From Diplolepis rosae (lineage: Eukaryota > Arthropoda > Insecta > Hymenoptera > Diplolepididae), in contig JAPYXD010000701.1 in NCBI GenBank assembly GCA_030998225.1, positions 10,524,501 through 10,588,500 of the forward strand: DNA of 64,000 bases, in the 5' to 3' direction. This document shows positions 56,923 to 64,000 of the stretch, one piece after another. The stretch's first letter is position 1. The number at the start of each line of letters is the position of its first letter. Both the position numbers and the translations under genes were made by a program. Below the pieces are notes generated by a model, which saw only the letters and a program-made list of their open reading frames with translations, ran no database searches and was not told the origin of the DNA.

Positions 56923-57582
56923 TTAATCTAGCAACTTAATGTACCTGTTGTAGTTGCATTTAGATCAGTTACATTCGGTTAAGCTGAAAAAACTATACGT
57001 GCCATTAATCACCTTCTTATAAAGATGAGAGATTTGTCGATAATTATTACAGAAATACCTATTGAATTGACACTTTTACGAAAATTCATTATTCTGTAAA
57101 TTTAACAGGCATTTCTATTATTTCTATCGCCAGATCTCTTATCTTCACAAAAAAGTTGTGAATTGTAGTGAAATATCTGTTAAATGTACAGAAAATTGTT
57201 GCCTTCCCTATTTTAACTTACTAATAGTTTAGTGAAATGGGGACAGATAAAATTATTCCAATTTCTAAAGCATTCGAATGTATAAAATACATAAAAGTTC
57301 CGAAAATTCTCAATTGAGAAAAATCTAAACAATTGAAAACAAGATTTTACTGAACTTTTTGGTATTATAGATATATCAATGCTTTAAAGACTGACCAAAT
57401 TTCATGGCGAAAAATCGCTGATTCACCAGCCAGAAGTGGGTCACTGATTTCAATTCACTCAGAACCTCACTGATTCAAACTTAAAGAAAACTAATCTGAC
57501 AAAAAAACTGATTATATAGCTAGAATTCAGTCACTGGTGCAAATTACTAAAAATCAACTGATTAAAATTAAGAGAGAGTATG

Positions 57583-58053
57583 CTCTCTAAACCTGAATCA
57601 GTGAACGGCCACTGATTCGCAGTGACTATTTACTGAACCCAGCAGCTATAAGTCTTTCACTGGGAATCAGTGAAATTCGACTGACGAATCAGTGAAATAG
57701 ATTGAACTTACGTATTGAATCAGTGAAATATTCAGATGGGGATAATAAAAGCAGCAATATATTTTAATGATCGATGATCAAGTTTATTTTAGGTTAAACT
57801 ACACTAAAAATAAATTACGTACTTATTATTATATATTGTAATTATTGAGTATAATTATATTATGTTTAATTAAAAATTAAAGATCCATCGTTATACTTTA
57901 AGCGTTCGCAGGGAACTTCGCGAATTCAAAGGTTATTTTCACGTAGCGCGTTCACTGATTCCTCAGTGAAATCAAAGCAGGGCACTGATTCATCAGTTGA
58001 TATATTTTCACTCATATAATCAGTGACTATTTCACTGATTCAGGTTTAGAGAG
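57583..58053. mobile_element. MITE family A, long form (471 bp)
   Basis: CTCTCTAAACCTG to CAGGTTTAGAGAG, flanked by TG on both sides (57581-57582 and 58054-58055). The centre carries about 200 bp of different AT-rich sequence, shared with the fragment at 22996-23230. It borders the candidate signal-peptide exon. Confidence 0.78.
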
Positions 58054-58127
58054 TGGAATTCACTTTTTTGGTAATAAAACTTATTTGGATATTTTGTTAT
58101 AAATTTATTCAATGTTAATAATTGTAC

Positions 58128-58287
58128 CGATTTTCAGAAAAAGATTTTGATAAGTGAAAAATTGAAAAGGGACGAGTGTTATTTCAAACTCGATAGTAAC
58201 TTTGACTATCGCGGATATCAGTGGCATTAGAAGAACAAATAACAACAAACGATTGAACAAATTCTTAATCCACCTGCTGTTGCACAT
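58128..58287 (-). CDS. candidate first coding exon of fw with signal peptide (tentative)
   Basis: A minus-strand reading frame starts with ATG at 58287, with A at -3. It encodes a textbook signal peptide: basic n-region ending RWIKN, hydrophobic core LLLFVLLMPLI, then SA as a likely cleavage site. The only phase-1 GT after the core is at 58127-58126, giving an exon of 160 nt (53 codons plus 1 nt). This phase fits the first nucleotides of the CCP1 exon at 32450 and would join as KIG-TKCGQ. The donor (G|GTACAA) is weak and the implied intron is 25.7 kb. The flanking 58060-58620 sequence is unique, which is consistent with a promoter/5' UTR. An unseen intermediate exon or chance are the alternatives. 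Confidence 0.3.
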
Positions 58288-58799
58288 TCTTTACATTTTT
58301 ATCGACGTTGAACGATAACTTTCACATAAAGTTGAAGCTATTCAACGAGAGGGAACTTTAGTATTCAAAAGAAAGGAGACTTTAGAAGGCGAATCCGATT
58401 TGCAAACCGGTTGACATTTTTAGTCGCAGAGTTTGGGTTACCAATTCCTCGAGTTTTATAAGATTCTCAGGATTGCGAATTTTGAAGATTCTTTAACTGT
58501 TTATTTTCAATCATATAATTATACACACCAGTAACGTGGCGAACACGTTTTATAACTGTTTCATAACAAGTTTACAGTGAACAAATTTTCCGTAGCATTT
58601 GTTATACTAGTCTTCTTGACTTGTTTCATCAAGTATCTGATGATATTCAAAATATCTGAATGAATCTGTACAGCTTTTTGGGATGATATTTTGAACTAAT
58701 TAGTTATGTTCAATTACAGTTGCATAAAATTATTGTAACCAGGTTTAATGGAGAACGGATAGTAATGTTTAATTTCATTTTACACATTTTTTATTTTAC

Positions 58800-59290
58800 A
58801 CTGTTAGAAATTTCTGCCGCGATTTTCTAAAACACGTATCTGAAGTTTTATATAGTTTTATAATTTCCTAAAATTGAGATAAATTTAAAAATATTTAGTT
58901 GCATTTTAGTAAATTTGAAAGAAAAATTCTTTATTTTCATTTATAATTCTTCGTTATATTTTTAACTTAAAAATTTCGTTAATTTCAGAACTTTTCTAAC
59001 AGCATTGTAAGAAATTTCTGACGGTATTTTCCGAAACACGTATTGGAAGCTTTATATAATTTTCTAACATTGAGATTAATTTAAAAAATATTCAGTTGCA
59101 TTTTAGTAAATTTAAAAGAACATTCTTTCATTTGAATTTGAAAATTACTGAATATTCTGAAACTTGTATCTGGAAATTCGGAAATTTGAATAGAAAAAAT
59201 GTTAGGTTCCAGGTATAACTGAAGCTTTATACAGTTACACGTAACTGAAAATTCTGTTACAGTTTGGTAATTTGGAAAAAAATATCGGAA
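58800..59290. repeat. repeat family G, partial copies
   Basis: ACACTGTTAGAAATTTCTGC at 58800 and TGTAAGAAATTTCTGACGG at 59006 are two starts of the same repeat, about 205 bp apart. Both are followed by AAACACGTAT...GAAG.TTTATA. Confidence 0.5.
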
Positions 59291-59351
59291 ATTTCATCCA
59301 ACTTTTAACAAATTTAAAATATGATCTTTTTGAAGTGTTATAAATTCCACA

Positions 59352-59594
59352 CTCTCTAAATATGAATCAGGCAAATTTTCACTGATTGAATCAATGATTT
59401 GCCTTTTCACTGTTAAATCAGTTTATTTTCACTGATTCATCAGTGAAAAAAATATTTTTCACTGTCAAATCAGTCAATTTTCACTGTTATAATCAGTGAA
59501 ATTTTACTGATTTTCAGTAACCTCTTTTTAGCTATTTGAATCAGTCAAGTTTAACTGATGATCAGTAGATTTTGACTGATTCAAATTTAGAGAG
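59352..59594. mobile_element. MITE family A copy 11
   Basis: CTCTCTAAATATG to CAAATTTAGAGAG, 243 bp. The flanking dinucleotides are CA and TA, so the target duplication is not exact. Confidence 0.75.
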
Positions 59595-59629
59595 TATAAT
59601 TATTCGTATTTGTATCGTTATAAAAATAT

Positions 59630-60050
59630 CGTGAATAGCAGAAAATTACTATAACGTTGAGTGTAAATGAAAGATGCCATTGAAATGTAATTCTGTACGA
59701 TTCTGAAATTGAAAAATTTTGTGAATGGAATATTGAAGTGAATTAATTGCATATTAATTTACGTTCGTTAACCTCTTGGCTTTATTGTCAGAAAAGTAGC
59801 AATAGAGCCTCTTATAATATCGGGTTGCAAAATCTATTGTTCAAACTGCCGTGGCGTATCGCGGTCTGCCGCCCTGTCTAGATTACGACATATTCCTGCA
59901 TCTATCCTCACGAGAAATAAGGTACTTACGAAATTTACGTATCTTGCCACCTGTTGTAATTGTTGTAACATGTGTCTGATACAAATGCGGAACGTCCAGA
60001 CTTTTCACGGTAAATTCACCGTTGAATCTTTGATTTTCTTTCTCAAATTA
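59630..60050. other. unique sequence, possible upstream or promoter region
   Basis: GC-richer, non-repetitive (CGTGGCGTATCGCGGTCTGC). A GTAAGT on the minus strand at 59945-59950 follows an open frame lacking ATG, so a non-coding 5' exon of fw is conceivable but unproven. Confidence 0.25.
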
Positions 60051-60294
60051 CATATATATAGTCTTTTAAAGAAGAAGTGAGAGGAACCAAATTCCACAAT
60101 TCTAATTGGTCCTTGATGAACAAATTTCCACAAAATGTATAAAAATTTTCACAAAAATGTGTGAATTGTACTGTTTTGTAGAAATTTGTTAGACTTTTTA
60201 GAATTGTTTTAAGTTCTGAAAAAATTATTTTATTATAATTATGTTTTAATTTTTTCATATCTTTTACAAACTAAATAGCCGAAATAAATTCTCA

Positions 60295-60324
60295 CTGATG
60301 AGGACTCCAATCTGAGTCGAAACG
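60295..60324 (+). ncRNA. hammerhead-like core (copy R3, covarying stem)
   Basis: CTGATGA, stem GACTC/GAGTC with loop CAATCT, then GAAAC. Relative to R2, the stem has a G-C pair replaced by A-U with both sides changed, as expected if pairing is conserved. Downstream GGACCCTAAAGCCAA is shared with R1 and R2, so it is a diverged R element. Confidence 0.45.
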
Positions 60325-60649
60325 TTTGAAAATATGAAACTCTGAGTTACATTTTTTCTGGACCCTAAAGCCAACTAAGAACATCAACAATATTTTATTA
60401 TTAAAACTAAGGGTCGATATAAGTCCTGTTCATTATTATTAATAATGTAATTTATTTTTAGATTCAGAAGAATCGAATAGTTCTACAAACTACAAAGATG
60501 GGTTTCAAAATTATACTGTTTTTATATTTTTAATTATACTGTTGCATCACTAATCTGAATTTATGAAATAAATTTTTATGAACCAACTATTTATTGTTAT
60601 TAAACGAAAAGCCTTTAAATTTTACTATTTGTAGAAATACAAATTCAGA

Positions 60650-60830
60650 AGGGGCCATATCTGGACCAGACCGGGCCCCCATTTGACAGACCCAGATCTG
60701 GGCCCGATCGGATAGGGCGTTTCATTACTGGTCTGGCGCTAGACAGAGTACCCTATCGGGGCCACATTTTTCCCGATCAAGGCCCGATCGGCGCCCCACC
60801 AAAATTTCTGCACGGGTTATATTTTTTGAA
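60650..60830. repeat. GC-rich island with GGGCCCGATCGG words
   Basis: GACCAGACCGGGCCCCCAT, GATCTGGGCCCGATCGG and AAGGCCCGATCGGCGCCCC in an AT-rich setting. Word style (GGGCC/GGCCC) resembles the TA-flanked MITE at 5097-5614, but the terminal repeats of that element were not found here. Confidence 0.45.
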
Positions 60831-60834
60831 ATTC

Positions 60835-62820
60835 TGTTAGTTCATTTTAATAGTGAGTATTTTTCATATACAATTTAAAATTTTAACTTATATATTTCTT
60901 TCTATAAGTTATTCGAATGAAGCAAATAATCTCAAATGCAATACTAACCTGAACTTATTTGACGTAAGATATTAGTTACTCAATTAATCAATGTCTGAGA
61001 ACTTTTACAATTTGCAACATCAAATCCGCATCACGTTTTAAATATGAGAGTCTATATTGTAAAAAAATGGGATAATGTATGAATTATATTTTTACGTAGG
61101 CGTGTATCCTAATGCTTTTAATCTTCCATAGATAATTTAGAATAATATATTATTATTCATTTCATAAACTAATTAGGTTCCTATTTTATAAAGTGATTCA
61201 GTTTGACGTACATAAATAAGTTCCTCATAATTACTACAAGTTACATTTTAAAAATATTCATCTAATAATGGGTGGTTAATATAATGAATATAAGATACGG
61301 TTTTCATATTAATTTCTATATTCTCCTGTCTGAACGTTAGAATCACGTGGTAAACTCTCGAATCCCGAACCGTTATTAATAATTTTAATTTATTGCTATC
61401 TTACAAACTACTTGATTCGACCTGATCTGGTTTCATGAGACTATTTGTAAAACTTGCGGAAATAATCGAACAGAGATTGGTGAGTGTGTCGAAAGTGTTA
61501 CGTGGGCGTGAAACACGGAGAGCTGCGCGAATTGATCGTTTTTTGAATTCCAAATCTGAAAGATCAGGATCTAAAGGTTATAAAAACGATTCATATAAAA
61601 CAGAAAATGGTAAACTTATTGACTGAAGAACCGAACTGTCTATATAAACTTTTACAAAATAAAAGTTGCATTTCAGTTAATACTTTATTTATTTACTTGT
61701 TAACATTGTATTGAAATATAAATTTAAAAGTCTGATTAAGAAATGCCTTTACTGTAAATAATTAAGTTTTAAAATCATATATGATCATTGACAATTTCGT
61801 GGCGCAAGTTTTAATTGTTTTGAAATATTTTTTATATCTGAATTACAAAATAATTGAAACTGCATAAAATTCGATTAACGTAATGAATAAATTGAAACCA
61901 CAAATAGTTTTTTTTTTCTAATACTTCTAGACAAAAATATTCACTATACAATTTTTTGGAAGTTTTCCCAAAATATTCGGGACGCAATAGACACGTTAAT
62001 TTTTCCTAAAAGAACTGTGGTAAATTTTTCAAACATTTTCGGTAAACTTATTTTTTTTCTGACTTGTTAGGAATTTTTCAATATATTATGCAAATATTCT
62101 TTAAAAAAGGATAAATTTTCTTGAATAATGAAAAATAATTATAAAATTAAATTTTTAATGATATTTGTGTTTCAGGCCCTTTGGAATTAAACTCATTTAT
62201 TTTTCCTCGAATTTTCATGCTCATTTATTAAAACTTATTTCAGTGGCATCACAGATTCGATAATTACAAGTCCTAGATATACTAATACACGTTTAAACCT
62301 CGAATCTAGGTTTGAGATTATTTTTTTAATATGAAAATGGATGGAGAAATTTAATAGGTGAATTACTGTTTTAAGTTTTATTTTAATACATTAATTCCAC
62401 AAAAAAAATTAAGTGACTATTAAGTGCTTTTGAGCCTATTTAGAGCATCTGTGTGACCAAAAAAGAATTTAATATCTATAATAAAACAGGGTTAAGGCAC
62501 TGGCATTTTCTTATTTAAAATCTATAACGTTTTAAAGACAGAATTTTCAAATACTTCTAAGAATATATCCTAGCCTGGATATCATTTCCTCACAGTTAAA
62601 AGTGATTAAAATTCAAAGGAGGCGATTTAGTTCTATAATTACATGTTTCCTTAATTGTCCAAAAGTACTTTTGTAATAGGGTATTAATTAATTATCGAAA
62701 ATGGAACTTTCTTTTGTTCATGGAATATTTTAATTAGTATATTATTTTTATTTATAATGATTCAGTAGATTTAAAATAACGGTGATAAGAATAGAAAAAG
62801 AAGGTGGTGGAAACGTCTTT
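60835..62820. other. unique AT-rich sequence; one unassigned open frame
   Basis: Mostly unremarkable. A 63-codon plus-strand frame at 61435-61626 (MRLFVKLAEIIEQRLVSVSK...) has plausible codon composition but no recognised domain or splice partner, so it is not called as a gene. Confidence 0.25.
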
Positions 62821-62825
62821 TCTTA

Positions 62826-63046
62826 CTCTCTAAATTTGAATCACTCAAAATCTACTGATTTTCAGTTAAATTTGACTGATTGAAATAGCTAAAAAGAGGT
62901 TACTGTAAATCAGTCAAAATTCACTGATTATTTCAGTGAAAATGGACTGATTTGACAGTGAAAAATATTTTTTTCACTGATGAATCAGTGAAAAGGCAAG
63001 TCACTTATTCAATCAATGAAAATTTGACTGATTCAGATTTAGAGAG
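62826..63046. mobile_element. MITE family A copy 12
   Basis: CTCTCTAAATTTG to CAGATTTAGAGAG, 221 bp, flanked by TA on both sides. It aligns along its whole length with copy 2 (20798-21017). Confidence 0.8.
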
Positions 63047-63159
63047 TATAATTTATTCGAACTTAAAAGATTTAAACTCGTAAGGTGCTTTTTTTACATT
63101 CTCATCATGGATGAGAAGGTATTGGTTTTATGTGAAAAATGACTTTCGAAATTTTCATC

Positions 63160-64000
63160 AAATCTTTACGTTTTGAGACCCCCTGAGTCAGAAAAAATGG
63201 TTTTTACGAAAGTGTCTGTCTGTCTGTCTGTAGTAGGTCGTGTGCGGCATAACTCTCGATAGAATTATCAGATTGAATTGAGCTTTGGTACACTTTATCG
63301 GAGCCGAAAAAGTAAGGACAAGTTCGTTAACTAGCCACATGCAATCAAAATTGAGGGATTGAGCACTACTTTTGTGTTTTTGAAAATAATTTTTTGAAAA
63401 AATCAAAAATTTTAATACTGGTTTTAGATAGTGCTCATAAATCTCTAAAAATTATCCTGATAACATTTTTTGATTAAATCAAAATTAGAAATGTTACAGC
63501 ATATTCAAATTCGAAAAAAGTCAATATCAAAATTCCATTTTCCAGTTAAATTATACGAGATACGAGAAAACGTTATGATACAATATTATTTTCTACATAA
63601 AGACCTACAAATTTGAATTATAACATTTTTTCATAAGATGCATATTTTTCTTTTTAATTAAAAAAAAAACTATTGAAAATCCAAAATTCAATTTTTTAAC
63701 AATAATAATGGAAATACCAAAAAAATGTAAGAATACAAAGTTGTTCGTTTCAAAAAGATCTACAAATTTTGTCTGACACAGTTTCTGATAAAAGATATAT
63801 TATTCGTTTCAATTCCAAAAAATACGATAAAAATGAAAAAATTCCATTTTTTAGACAAAATATGTGAGATGCAAAAAAAACATTTAGATGGAAAATTGTT
63901 TGCCTAAATGAGGTCTACAAATTCTGATAAAGAAATTTCGGGACAGGATGTATATTTTATGTTTTGATTTTTAATATTGAAAAAATTCGATTTTTTTCAC
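63160..64000. repeat. repeat family E, copy at window edge, with TCTG tract
   Basis: Opens TTTACGTTTTGAGACCCCCT and has (TGTC)n at 63213-63230, then GGCATAACTCTCGATAG. After this come degenerate units with AAAGATCTACAAATTT and ATATGTGAGATGC.AAAAAA, as at 40300-41225. It continues beyond the window. Confidence 0.55.

Noticed and set aside
59951..60055. Minus-strand open frame before a GTAAGT donor, phase-compatible with fw exon A
   Set aside because: It has no ATG, is closed upstream by TAA, and has no convincing acceptor or signal peptide. The 58287 frame is a better candidate.
61435..61626. 63-codon plus-strand frame with a basic, helical-looking product
   Set aside because: No recognisable domain, no promoter or splice context, and this length is expected by chance.

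Overview
The window is nuclear DNA from an insect: it is AT-rich, rich in introns and full of transposons. The order or species cannot be fixed from sequence alone. It holds one clear cellular gene, read on the minus strand and spread over at least 29 kb. This is an orthologue of Drosophila furrowed (fw), a selectin-like, single-pass cell-surface protein. I could assign 21 coding exons (3229-32450) with GT/AG borders and matching phases. They give 1096 complete codons in the order sushi (CCP), fucolectin/F5-8C-like (FTP), C-type lectin, ten more CCPs, transmembrane helix and a tail of about 96 residues ending at a TAG at 3229-3231. The start codon and signal peptide are missing from this block. 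A plausible signal-peptide exon lies about 26 kb upstream at 58128-58287, but its donor site is weak, so this link is tentative.

Layout: 1-285 is a degenerate TCGGATTGG-type repeat. 290-2735 is AT-rich intergenic sequence, and 2735-3228 is the probable 3' UTR with one AATAAA. 3229-12070 carries exons 21 to 9 (CCPs, membrane helix and tail). 13538-17654 encodes the C-type lectin domain, 20404-27670 the FTP domain, and 29913-32450 the first CCP. 32451-58127 would be a very long first intron, and 58288-64000 is upstream sequence.

The introns are layered with non-autonomous mobile elements, several with borders that can be proven from the sequence. Three hAT-type elements have perfect 8-bp target duplications. 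Others are TTAA-flanked elements, a deleted Tc1/mariner copy with TA duplication, a TA-flanked GGCC-rich element with a recognisable empty site, tRNA-derived SINEs, long fold-back palindromes, and about 14 copies of a compact family built from CAGTGAAAAT-type words. A further repeat family carries a hammerhead-ribozyme-like core, and one copy is bounded by a 13-bp duplication of the sort left by retrotransposition.

The most intricate locus is 44636-49800. There a regular array of about 500-bp units was split by a TTAA element, which in turn received two CACTGTAAAAAA-ended elements. The larger of these (2956 bp) carries exon-like sequence and its own tandem array. No prokaryotic-type system, CRISPR array, rRNA or convincing functional tRNA gene is present.
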